A DNA stretch of 64,000 nucleotides from Eupeodes corollae (lineage: Eukaryota > Arthropoda > Insecta > Diptera > Syrphidae). A program made the position numbers and the translations under genes. Shown in pieces: positions 45,861 through 57,800 of this stretch. The DNA lies in NCBI RefSeq assembly GCF_945859685.1, contig NC_079148.1, forward strand, positions 8,928,001 through 8,992,000, in the 5' to 3' direction. Positions within the stretch are counted from its first letter, which is position 1, and every line of letters starts with the position of its first letter. Below the pieces are notes generated by a model, which made no database searches, was not told the origin of the DNA, and saw nothing but the letters and a program-made list of their open reading frames with translations.

Positions 45861-47846
45861 CTAGTTTGATTTAGGTAAATGATCATTCTGAGTCCAATTT
45901 TCCCATTCCTGTATCTCTCCAAAAATTGGTAACCCAGGACTTATCGTATTGGAAACTTGACGAGCTGCAATTAATTTATAGCTTGGAATGAGAAATCCTG
46001 AGTTAACTCCACAACTAAGAAGATTTTTTAAAGCGTTAAATGCTTTTGGGTTGGGTAGTTTACCTGTAATTTAATATTTAACAATTTTATTTGGTTTTCT
46101 TTGAATACTTATTGAAAAAAAGTTACGTTAAACTTACTTGTGAAATTACCAATAAATGCTATACCAATGCTATTTCGACTATAACCTCGAGTATGGTTTC
46201 CAATTTCATACCATCCACGTCCTTCATAAACAAGTCCATCATTTCCAATCAAGAAGCTTAAAAAATAAAATTATAAAATCGATGTAATGTTTTAAACTTT
46301 GAAATCTTTAATTGATTTTTGAGACCAGAAATAAGACGCGTTCTAGAAGAAACACCTGTTGCTGGTGTTTTAAAATAGGTCGCGTTCCTGAGTTAGTAAA
46401 ACTACACCAACAAATGTAATATATTAGCTTCCTGTCAAAATTGAATTTTGAAATGCTGAGATCTTTAATCGATTTTTGAGACCAGAAAAAAGACGCGTTC
46501 TAGAAGAAATACCTGTTGCTAGTGTTTTTAAATAGGTCGCGTTCCTGAGTGAGTAAAATTTAACTCGTGTAAAACTACACCAACAAATTTAATATATTAG
46601 CTTGCTGTCAAAATTGAATTTTGAAATGTCAGAAATAAAAAGTGATAACACGGATTTAGTAGTACCTGTAGTACCCGTAGCATGATGGTTAGTGCGTTGG
46701 ACTGTCATGCAAGAGGTCTTGGGTTCAATCCCTGCCTGTGCCACCTTAATTTAAAAAAAAAAAAAAATAATTTTCGCGGGTACTGCCTCTTGCGAGGAAT
46801 TGACAAATCCTTCAAGAGTAATTCTTGTCATGAAAAAGTGCTTTCTCAAACTAGCCGTTCGGATTCGGCCTTAAATTGTAGGTCCCTTCCATTCCTGACA
46901 ACAGTACTCGCACACAGGAATGGTTGAGAGTTGTAAGTCACTAGGCCCTGGTTCACAACGGACTGTTGCGCCACCCCATTTGATTTGATTTGATTTGAAC
47001 ACGGATTTTTTCATCGTAGCTCAATCTGACATTCCACAATATTTCGTTCCGTAATAAGGAAAAATGTCCTTTTTACTGTACCTAACTCACAAGTAATAAA
47101 AAGGAGATCAAATTACCAAACGTCAAATGAGTCTAATCAGAAGTGTCCAATTTGAACAACTAAATTAAATGATTTTAACTTTGGATTCACTCCGCAGACC
47201 AGAATTTGACGTTTAATTATTATATTTCGCTGTCAAATTTTCGGGATTTCTTCGTTTTCTCTCTTTGTCTTTGTCTCTTAGAGAAATATAACTATCAAGA
47301 GAACAAAAAACCTCAGCCATAAAAATGAGTCACCCTAAATTAATGCAATGTAAATAACGTCTTCTTGAACTTGAGTCTACACTCTACAGTGACAGTTGAA
47401 CAAAGATCAAATATTATGACATATGAGCAAGAGAATTGTATGCTGTCGGGTCGTGTGATTACAAAATTGATCGAATATTAAAAAAATGAACAATATATTT
47501 ACTTGTATGCAATATCTCCAAACTTTCGTTGAAAAATATGATAGTTTTGAATGTTTTTTAAAATCGTTGCACATTCTCCAAATGATTCACATTCTTTAGA
47601 TACCGTATGGTGAATTATGACATTTTGTATTGGTAACGTTTGATTGATAGAATTATTTCTTATGACACCTTCCCATTGCTGTTTTGTTTTAATTCTTGGA
47701 CAATCTGTAAAAAAAGATTGAAATAAAAATTAAATTTACATATGTCAATTTCACTTATGTAATTTTATAGCAGCACCATTCTTCTTTTCACTTCGAACAC
47801 AAACGAAAACTACGAAACATAAAAGAAACGCTATGGACAGTTTCAT
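45861..47846 (-). CDS. PGRP gene B: secreted, non-catalytic peptidoglycan recognition protein
   Basis: Four exons on the minus strand: 47846-47777, 47704-47503, 46256-46138 and 46063-45861, joining to 197 residues. Exons 1 and 3 have exactly the lengths of those in PGRP A (70 and 119 nt), and intron phases are the same (1, 2, 1), so A and B are tandem duplicates. A signal peptide (MKLSIAFLLCFVVFVCVRS) precedes the PGRP fold: KQQWEGV, VIIHHTVS, CESFGEC (conserved disulfide), FLIGNDGLVYEGRGW, GNHTRGYSRN and GIAFIGNF. Two His zinc ligands are kept, but the Cys ligand is Ser (NTISPG), pointing to recognition without amidase activity. The exon-1 donor is weak (GTGCTG). Compared with A, it has a short extra C-terminal tail (NDHLPKSN). 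Intron 2 carries a SINE and a 157-bp tandem duplication. Confidence 0.93.
46302..46630. repeat. Tandem duplication, unit about 157 bp, in PGRP B intron 2
   Basis: Two head-to-tail copies share ATTTTTGAGACCAGAAA, then AAGACGCGTTCTAGAAGAAA, AATAGGTCGCGTTCCTGAGT and ACTACACCAACAAAT, then CTGTCAAAATTGAATTTTGA. The marker GAGACCAG recurs at 46321 and 46478. The second copy carries a small insertion (AATTTAACTCGTGT). Confidence 0.85.
46658..46997 (+). mobile_element. tRNA-derived SINE, full-length copy with target-site duplication
   Basis: A 340-bp element flanked by an 11-bp direct repeat AACACGGATTT (46647-46657 and 46998-47008). An A box (GTAGCATGATGGTTAGTGCG) and B box (GGGTTCAATCCCTGCC) resemble a tRNA gene. 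A body with GCGGGTACTGCCTCTTGCGA and a 3' end of TTTGATT-type repeats follow. It lies in intron 2 of PGRP B in antisense orientation. Confidence 0.88.
47009..47502. other. Remainder of PGRP B intron 2
   Basis: Nothing recognised apart from scattered TTGACG/TGTCAA motifs. Confidence 0.5.
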
Positions 47847-47955
47847 GATAGTAACAAAAAATAATAATTAATGTTATGCGTTCAATACAATTTACAATAT
47901 AGAAACAATTTATTGAAATTCACTGCTATTTGACCGATAAATCAATCTTATTTTA

Positions 47956-48038
47956 GGGGATTTTTTCGTATATTCTCCCGATAAGAGGACTTTTTTTGTT
48001 TATTGTCAAGCATAGAAAAAGCATTTTAAGGGATTCCC
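47956..48038 (+). promoter_or_regulatory. NF-kappaB-like sites upstream of PGRP B
   Basis: GGGGATTTTT at 47956-47965 (110 bases upstream of the ATG) and GGGATTCCC at 48030-48038, both matching insect Rel-factor patterns. A GATAAG motif lies between them at 47980-47985. The GGGGATTTTT motif is at a similar distance in PGRP A. No TATA box as clear as that of PGRP A was found. Confidence 0.5.
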
Positions 48039-48479
48039 ATGATCGTGTAAGTCTCCGTTAAACGAAATCTACACGAGTAAATTTTACTTAATATTTTCGT
48101 TTTTACATTACTTACATCAAAAAATACTCCTTTAAAGCTTTGAGAAGAAGTTAGAAGACTTTTACCAATGCTCTAAAGTATTCAAAAGATATTGAGAAAA
48201 ACACAATTCCTCTGAGTATTCTTACATTTTATTAATATTAAACTACAATACAATCATCTCACAAAAGAATTAACCCTATTGATTGATTTAAAAAACAAAC
48301 AGAAAAACAAAACCTAATACATTAACTCAAGGCGATCAACACCGCTCACACTAGATTCTAAAATTTAATAAAATAGTTTATAGTTTATATTACACAAGTT
48401 CATATCTTTTTCGTTTATAATTCATTCCCCTTCTATTGACATAGCTGTCATTTTTGTTTGATCTGTCAAAACCGAAACC

Positions 48480-48485
48480 TTTATT
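48480..48485 (-). terminator. Poly(A) signal of the jumu-like gene
   Basis: AATAAA on the minus strand about 127 bases past the stop codon at 48612. Confidence 0.4.
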
Positions 48486-48611
48486 TTTATCAAAATTCTA
48501 ACATTGCTCCGCCGCCGTCACTGTAGTTGATCCACTTGCTGCTATCAAAGGTCCAACTTCTGGGATTTCCGATTGTCCATGTCCAGTTGCGGAGCCTACA
48601 AAAGATCTAGG

Positions 48612-48802
48612 TCAAGCCACAATGTCATTGCCAGCATTGTAACCAAAGTAATTCAAATTGAAATCATCGTTGAATAGGACTTCTTCTTCGACTTGAATGC
48701 CCAATTCCATTGGATCAATTTCTGTCACATAGAATTCACTGCGCAAACCACTGCTACTCTCATGAACGGAGACATCTTTTTGTATTGGATTGAGATAGTC
48801 TT
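48612..48802 (-). CDS. jumu: jumu-like last exon: acidic C-terminus
   Basis: The acceptor CTCTTCGCAG joins in phase to make EDYLNPIQKD; the exon runs to a TGA at 48612. It contains acidic and hydrophobic segments (EIDPMELGIQVEEEVLFNDD) that would suit a transactivation region; that role is inferred. Confidence 0.82.
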
Positions 48803-51800
48803 CTGCGAAGAGAGGATACATAGATGCTTTTAGTTTTGAGAAGTGTCAAAAACAATATCTCCAACTTACCAGTATCCAAATAACTATCGTGATATGTGCT
48901 TATGATTGAATTGACTGCTTGAACTTCCACATCCCGATGAATTCCATTTAAAATTTGACCAGCAGTCTTCCGCAGATCTTCGTCAGTGATGAGATCATTA
49001 AATGGCAGCTCATGGACACTTGAAACCACTGATGATGTCGTCCCTAGACGATCACAGGTAGACGAAGACGGTGAACAACTGGTCGAAGATTGTTCTGCTG
49101 CTGATGAGATTGTATGATCTGGTGAAATGGATGAGAGCATTTCTTGAGTTATTGTTGCAGCGGCTATTGCTGCTTCATCGTACATTGGTTGACTTTGATC
49201 GCGACTGCTGGAAGTAGATTCATTTCGTTCTCTTTGAAGGGACTCCATTTTGAAGAATAAATCTAAACGTTGTTTTTTCTTTTGGAGAAATAAAGGAAAT
49301 ATTAATACTGATTTAAGTTCAAAGAGTGATGTAAAATAACTCACGTGTTCCCAAGCTAAAATATTTTCCTCTGAATCTCCACTGGAAATTGTCCATAAAT
49401 GACCAGCTCCTTGAGGAGCTTTTACGCCCTTTCGGAAGTGTGGATTGATTGATAAATTGTGTCGGACTGAATTCTTCCATCGGTCGTCGTTTGATTTGTA
49501 GAATGGAAAACGGTCACTGTTACAAAAGTTTTGTAAAGAAAAAATATACTAAACCATTTAATTTTTATGAACATTTTTTAGTGAGAAAAAGAAGATAACG
49601 AAGAAAATTTAAACTAAGATAAGACTGTAGCCGTCTTTGGAGTCTTTGGCGGTAGCAAAAAAAAATTCCAACAATAAGTGGAAACCAAGCCTTTGAATAC
49701 CTTTAATATGCCAGAGATACAAAGTTAGAAAGGCATTCTACATTTGCGAAGCCTCTATACTTTGAGACCAAAGCGTAAGTTGATGGCTATTTCTAGAAGA
49801 ATTGAATGATGTTAGTTTCTGGAGCACTAGTCCTGGAGCACTAGGGTTTTACTCAAAGCTTTTGAAGTATCATGTGTCATATTTAGTTATATCGTGTCTA
49901 TAATCGTTCGACAAGAAGCATTTAATTTCACGTGATTTCTTACTCGACACTTTTTTTATAATAAACAGGCACTCAAGAAGTTATTAATACCCTTAACATG
50001 TTTGAAGTTAAAACACAGTGCGAGCTTTAGGAAAATAGGGAAGGATTAAAGAGGAGATACCGATAAACATTGGTCTTAAGTTTTGTATATCAAAATGATA
50101 GGATATGAGGGTACTGTCATCCGCGAAAAAATTAGTGGGCTAGAAGTTTAAAAAAAAAAGATCATTTATAAAAATAAAGAAGAGCTTCGGGGACAAAACG
50201 GAGCCATGGGGCACACCAGCGTTTATTTTGTGAATATCTACAATCTACTATATCTACTACTTGAATTGAACGGTCCGAAAGGTAATTTCTAACCCAACGA
50301 AGAAGGGATCATCAATACCAAATGCATTTCATTTGTTTCACTGTTCGGTGAGATAAACCATGAGATCACTAGTGGACCTATTGCTACTAAAGCCATACTG
50401 CCGGTCATTAAGACGCTTCCGTTCTTTAAGACATTTCTTAAGCTGATAATTAATCAGCGTTTCGATGACCTTGGAAAGGAAGGACGTGAGTGCTATTGGT
50501 CGATAGTTAGAGGGGGAGGATGATTCGCCTTTTTTTGAGACAGAGACCTGTAGAGTAAGAAATATGGAAAGGCTTACGCGGTGGTTTTGCTAGCGGTGAA
50601 GAACATCTCTTCAGAACTATCCGGGACAACAGATTTGTGCATGTCAGGGTCTTCAGTACTCTTGCAACTGCACGAGTGCGAAAGAAGATTTGTCCCATAA
50701 AATCGTTTACGCTCTCAAGAACAGGAGGACTCAAGACACTCTCAGGTAGTGCGAATTAACAGCAAACTGTGCTGCAAGCAAATTGGCTTTATCAATCGAG
50801 CTTACATAGGGAATGTCATTGTGGACGAGCGTTGGAACCGAGGATGACGTGGTGTTTCGTAAGTTCTTTACAAATAACCAGACATTTTTAATACCTTAAG
50901 GACGTTGTAGTATTATTTGCCTAAATTTCTGGTCATTCAAAAATTTGGTTCGTCGAATATGGCCGTTACAAGTCTTTCTAGTTTGTTTGAACTTATTCCG
51001 GTTTTGTACAATCCGGTCGAAATTTAATAAGCTTATCATTGCCATTCAAGATCCAAATGCGACGAAGATGGTTTGAATCTAAAAAAACGAATTTACAAAG
51101 CTAAAGGTACGAAGATTTAGAGAAGAGTAAACAAATATAAAAAGTGTCGGAGACAAAACAGAGCCTTGGGGCACACCAGCATTTATTTTGTAGTTTTCAG
51201 ACTTAAACCCATCTAATGTATAGTACGGCTTAAAAGATACTTTCTAATCCATCGAAGGAAAGATAAATCAAACCAAAAGTCACCACTGGTTAATAAATAA
51301 AACAGCGTTTACATAGCCTGAAAAGAAAAGTCGTAAATGCAATATATCAATTGTTAGAGAAGAAGGATGAATCGTTTTTTTGGATAAACATAGCCTAAAA
51401 AACGTTGTTTTCCATCTACTTGGAAAGAGATCTGAAGAGAAAAAGCTAACTCAGTCTTTTGAAGTATTATAGCACTATCGAGTATACTATTCAGGATAGC
51501 AGATTTATGAGTGTTGAGATCATTTAGGTCTTTAGCTACGGTACTAGTACGAAAGAAGATTGGTTCCGTAAAATCATTAACGCTCTCAAGACAATGACTT
51601 CCGGACTGAAAACTTAAAACAAAACTAGTTGTTATTCGCTCAACCACTGAACTGAGCTACTTTTGTTAAATTGACCTTGATCTTTCAAAATGTCATTGTT
51701 GTTTGTCACGGTTATAATGGCGCCAGTTATTGAAACTCTTCTCCGAAAGTTTTGATATAAATGACTTGATCGGCTTTGGAAAATGCGTAAATGCCAAATT

Positions 51801-54800
51801 TTTAAAAGTTTTATTTTTTTTTCTCCACTGGTGCAGCTCCACGGGTTAAAAAAACGCAAATGTGCACAGGATTTAAGACTTTCAGGACATCTAGCACCCT
51901 TTAAGGACTTTTTAGTAGCTTGAATCACGTTGAAAATTTTAACAAGGATAAAATGCCTTTATAGAACATAAAATTCACGAGAACAATATTCGACGCTCGT
52001 TGGACACACATAATAAAATTTCCGAAATAAAAACCTCGAGATCGACAAACGCTTAGGCAGGTTGGTCATTTTTCCATATAAACTTCGGATATACTTGGAT
52101 GTCCAAAAATTCTAGTCCAAAACGGAAGAAAACAGAATTATAATCGATTTTGAAGAATTGGGAAGACTTTTTTTCTTATATACTTTTAAATTTCCTTTTC
52201 TACTTTCTATTCGAAAATGGAAAAAACTACATTTTGAAGTTGTGAAAGATTGATTCTTAGAGAACATCATGGCAAATAATAATGGTAAACTTTTTACACC
52301 ATTAGCATGAATGACTCCATTTTATTTATTGTGCCTAAAGGCAACACCCACCACATATAATCTGACCAAATACTATATCTACATCTATATACAGCCAACC
52401 GACCAAAGGACATCGCACACAATATATAAGTCCTGCGCATTAAAATATTCTCAAACCAAAAACAACCCCAACCACATCCAATCGTTTGCCTTGGACTGAG
52501 GTTTTTGGTTAGTGGAATTTCCCATTAAACGAAACTTGACAGTAAAATGCAGAAAAAAAATGTCGGAAAATGTAAGAAATTTAATGACCTTTCCGCGAAA
52601 CGACGACAAGACCAAGGGATTCTCATTCCTCTTGATATATAAATGTAAACGTACCTTTATAAATTAGAGCTATATTATAGGATATTCCGTGCACGTTATA
52701 TACGCCTACGACTTCGACCTGTTCTCAACATTGCGTGTCCTTAATTATTCCAAACCAAAAACAACTCCCTATGCAGTAAGTTAAGACTTATACCACGAGT
52801 ATAGGGATATTTTATGTACAAGCAGAAAATATATACACCAGAGGCTTACTTAAGGAGATTTATCATTGCTGGATCAGCTTTTAATAGTCCAAAGACTGAG
52901 AGAGCTCCTTTTTTGAAGGGGCCCATACGAATGATTCTTTAAGCCGTGAAGGTTTTTATGTCAAATTAATTCATTTTATGTAAATCAAATTTAAACTTTC
53001 GAAGGGATGTTTTAAAGCTCAGAGCAGAGCATTGAGCAGAGCCTGAGCACGTCGAGTATACGCTGAGAAGAAGTTAATCAGACCTCGCCGATTTATTTAT
53101 GAAACAAACTGTAGAACTGAACTGTCAAAAGTTTTAGAAATCTTTCTCTGTCATAACAAACGTGAAGTTAGCTCCAGCTCAGTTCTTTTCTCCAAACTTG
53201 CTCTGATAAAAAAAAACTCTAGCGCCCTAAAATTTCTAAGCTAAAAAAGAAACACAATCTATTTATTTGACAGTTTAGCTTAGTTGTCTGCTTTAAGCTT
53301 AAAAAGAAGAACGCATCATTCCTTTAATCTATACTATGTGAGTAAGGAGAAACAGGCAAAACTTTTTAAGCTAAGTCCCCGCGCACACTTGCATCTTTTT
53401 ATCTCGCGTTGACGAAGCAATACTGTTTAAGACAATATATCTTAAATGTTGTAATGCCGTTTTTGCTTATTTACAAAGATATTTAAGCAGCTATGAGCTC
53501 CACTATATTGACTGAAAATATACGATATGGTCTATGAACTTTAAAGACAGACTAATTTTGTTTGTTTTTCAAAGTGCATTTCTACAATTTGGTAGCGTTA
53601 AAGGCAGGGATTGACACCTCTAGAATGACAGTCCAAAGCACTAACCATCATGCTACGGTTACTATGGAAGCGTTGTTCTAACTTTAAACGATTCATGATG
53701 AATTATCAAACATTATGAACTGTCAAACCATGGGCAATAGCCATCAAAACTTTTCATGCAGCTAAAAAAAATATTTTCAGATGGGAACCCACATCTGACA
53801 ATGACTTCCGGGCTGAAAACTAAAAAAGAAACTAGGTGTTATCCGCTCAACGACTGAACTGAGCTACTTTTGTTAAATGGACCTTGATCTGTCAAAAAAT
53901 ATGCCAAAATGTCACTGTTGTTTGTCACGGTCATAATGGCGCCAGTTATTGAAACTTGTCTCTGAAAGTTTTAATGTTAATTTCTTGATCGGCTTTGAAA
54001 AATGCGTACATGTCAAAGTTTTAAAAGTTTTATTTTTTTAGTACCGCTCCGCGCGTTAAAAAGACGCAAGTGTGCACAGGATTTAAGGACTTTTTAGTAG
54101 CTTGAATCACGTTGAAAACAAGGATAAAATGCCTTTATAAGTCCGACTCTGATTAGAACGGCCAATGATATTTACAATTTACGACAAAATTTTCTCTGCA
54201 TACGTCATGACTGCTGCCAGCGCACAAGGATTCGTTTTTTTTTCTTTCTATTTTTCCTATTTTAATAGGCCAGGAGTTGTCAATCGTGCTTCATGCCACT
54301 TCAATAATAACTTGTGGCATGGCAAGGCAAGAGGGACAAAGTTGGTGGGCGGGCGCGAGAAGGACTCGACGACGAAGACGGGACGAGGAAAAATATCACG
54401 AGGAAAGAAAGAATATCATTTATTATGACCTCCCGTGCAGCGGGTCTATCATCCTTCAAATTGTGTTTTGATATTTTGAATATTTTTTCGGCTAAAGAAA
54501 AATAGATTCAATCCTCGTTTGGATGTCGTGGCGGCTTTTTGTACAGATAGATGTCGGTATAGTAGTTTATACTGCACAAAACCATAGCTATACTTTATCC
54601 TTTTTTGAAGGGTGGTTTTTAGTTCTATTTGGATAAATAGTTGACGGGCTCTGGCTGGTTGGATGGTTGGTTGGTGGTGGCCTCAGAGAAATGAAAGAAG
54701 ACAAAATACAGAAAAAAAACTGAATTCTAAAAAGCCCCCTCCCCTCTACAAGAAGAGGGTGGTTTCATTTCATTGTCCATCCCTCGTTGGAGTTTATAAC

Positions 54801-57800
54801 GAAAGTTTTGTAAAGAGCTTCTGAATGGCCAAGCAAAGGATACCGTGCCAGGCAGATCCCTGGCACCAGACCAAATGAGTTCATAAATTATATATTTTAT
54901 ATATGTGCGACGTCTTACAACCTACAAGTTGGAGAGAGGTTGGAGGCACTGAAGAAGTGATGGGCTTTCGTTCCTACTGGTTGTTGGTTTTGTATAGCCA
55001 GGATGGGTGGAAGGAATATATCTATGGATGAATATGTTTATAAATATTTACGTACAGTTGAAACGAACTGTATATAGCAAATGGTAAAGAGAGTCATCCG
55101 TTTCGTGCCATAATTTGGTCCCACGGAAGACCCTTCCGAAAAAAAAAATTAAACTTTGAAAGTCAATTTAACCTGATTCACAATGGAGCTAAATATATGT
55201 ACATATAGCTCAAGCCTCGAGATATAGATATATGTATGGACTTCAAGCTTTATAGGCAGAGGAGAATGCGAGGAAGATAAATTTATGAACCTATTTCCAT
55301 TTGATATTCTACTTGTCATTCCGGACATTATTTGATTTATATTCTTTTTTTTAATTTGATTCTAAATGTGATCAATGTTAAAGTCGAGGGAAATAGAAAC
55401 AGTTAGGCGCATAATAATTTTCTATAAAACGCGTCAAATATTGCTAGTGTGGCAATATAATCTTGTCTTTATTGAAAACTTGTGTTTGGTCGCTTGAACC
55501 AGCAACAATAACAAACTATCATTGTCCAGTTTAAAGGCAAAATAGGTACATAAGCTATTTTTGCAAAACAAGCAATGGCGTTCTCCATCTCATTTTTAAA
55601 AATTAATCCACAATAACGCAAAATAAATTCAAAAACCAAACCAAATTGAAAATGAACATTAAAAGTTTCCTCTATTTGCAGAATTCTTAGAAACTTCAAA
55701 TGGTTCCTAATTATCAAAATTATAACGATTCCACGTCAACAGTATATCCTCTAATGCGCCATTTTGAAGATGGAAAGCGGAAGTGACATTTTGGAATACT
55801 TTCTGACAGGTCAATCCAACTGTAACAAAAGAATCTCAGTTCAGTTGTTAAATGAATAACACTAAGCAAATAATGTATGTTGGTTAAACTTGTCAATCTG
55901 GAGTCTTGTTCGGATTTGTGATATCAGCTGAATACTTTATTTTAATTCTTGTGATTCTGTAGCTCTAGGTTCCTGGCGAACCTTGTATTAGAGATAGGTT
56001 CATCCTTTTTAATTTTCTCTTATGAACGTCAAATCGAAAAATAATGTAGATCCAATTAAACGTTCAAGCATTTGCTGCCGGATGCCGTGATTCCATGTGT
56101 CAACTGTTTTTTTTTTAATTGTATGAGTTGTTATCTGTGATTTAACAGTTGAAAATGTCAAACTATTTTGACATTTCTAAACCAAAGCTTATCAAAGCAT
56201 CATAAATCCTTTAAAATTGCTATAATTTACTTTTAAAAACAAGACATAACAACACTTCGTCTATTCATAATAAAGCTCGTGTCTGGTTAAATTGCCTCGT
56301 TTATAAGCAAAGTTGAGATATTTAGAACAAAGACTATTACTACATCTATTAAAATTGACAGTTTAGTCCAGTTTACACTCTGTCGGCATTATCGCTCCAT
56401 AATTCTTTCAAAATGGTGGGGAATTTGTCGTTAAGGTGGCGCTATTGAACCATACTGAATGATTTTCTTAGTTCCCAAAATTAATAATCATTCGGCAGAT
56501 TCAGACAACATAATGGACTTTATTTGAAGTCAACTTCATTCTTTAAACGTAAATTTTGACCAAGCCAACTATTTAGTTTTTCAAGTGTCATGAATTCCAA
56601 ATTCAGAACTTTGCTTCACAAACCTCTATTTCAAGTTCATAGTACAAAAACTACCAAAATCATCACGATTTGTATTTTGTATTTTAAAGAAATATTACTT
56701 ATTTCTTTTCCAAATTTACAAGGAACATTTTTATAGAAAGCATTAAATAGAGTTGTGCAGAAAACAAATAAATCATTCAATAATAAAGTTCAGCTTTTTG
56801 TTTAATTAAAACACATGATCAATAGTCATTTTGACATAAGTTGACGTGACTTGATAGTTAGGGAGATTTTTTGACTAAATTTTCAGTCAACTTTCCAATA
56901 AAGTTGCCTTAATTGGAAGGCAAGTTTTTGGCAGCTGCCCAATCAGATGCTAGAAACTTGCTTTACTTTCAAGTCCCTTATGTTGGCTGAACATGTCCAT
57001 TGATGACATTTGGTCGCAACAAGACGTCGCAACTTGTCATACATCGCTGTTAACAATTTGTATGGGGCTATTTTAAGTCATTGATTTAAAAGCAACTCTT
57101 TGCATTAGCAACCAATCTTTGCCACTATTGCAACCAAACGGCCAGATTAATTTAAGCAAGTAGTGACAAAATTTGACAGATCGTATGAAGTGCGTAACTT
57201 GTAGCCGTGGCGGACATTTGTTGAAAACCATATAAAATTATCTAACAGATAATAATAATCAAAACCCGATGCTAACAACAATTCTGTCTTTCATTATTAT
57301 TTAAAGTTCGTAAGCCTTTAAAAAAATACATGCTGTAAGTGAAATTTTTGACAATGTTTTTAATGTGAATGTTTTATGATTTTTTTTAAGATTTATGCCA
57401 TTCTCAGCTATTTATCAATTTAGATTTGCATTTCTGCTTTGCTTTTGCTTTTTGAATTGGAATTATAAGAAAAAATTTATTATAAACATTCTGTTCTCAG
57501 ATTTCTCACAGCAAAAGTGAGGAAATCCCAGATATATAAACTAGCCAAATACTTGTTTTAAAAAAAAATTTCTCATGTTTAATGGCTGAATCACAAACAC
57601 GCTTCAGCTTTGGCTTCGTCTGCGTTACGGTAGGAATGTTTTGAGGTTGCTTTGAATGAAATTTCTATCATTTCATTAAAATATTTTGTTTGTTGACATT
57701 TTTTTAAAGCCGTTGAGCTGTCAGACAAAGCAAATGTTCAGATAATTGAAATAGAGCTTCCGTTTGGAGTCACATTACGTTACATTACGTTCTTTTCCTT

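Noticed and set aside
46675..46745. tRNA gene
   Set aside because: The A and B boxes are present, but the acceptor stem and anticodon arm do not fold as a tRNA and the segment recurs with a SINE body in several copies.
48760..49344. Independent 194-residue gene starting MSYFTSLFELK
   Set aside because: The first 22 codons are read-through of a 65-bp intron; the true coding starts at the acceptor after 49279 and joins the forkhead exon in phase.
49345..49516. FOXO forkhead exon
   Set aside because: The recognition helix reads WKNSVRHNLSIN and the wing HFRKGVKAPQGAGHLW, unlike the FOXO sequence I remember; the jumu/FoxN-like match is much better.
54165..54505. Three overlapping plus-strand ORFs as an alternative jumu exon
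   Set aside because: They are on the strand opposite to jumu and show no conserved sequence.
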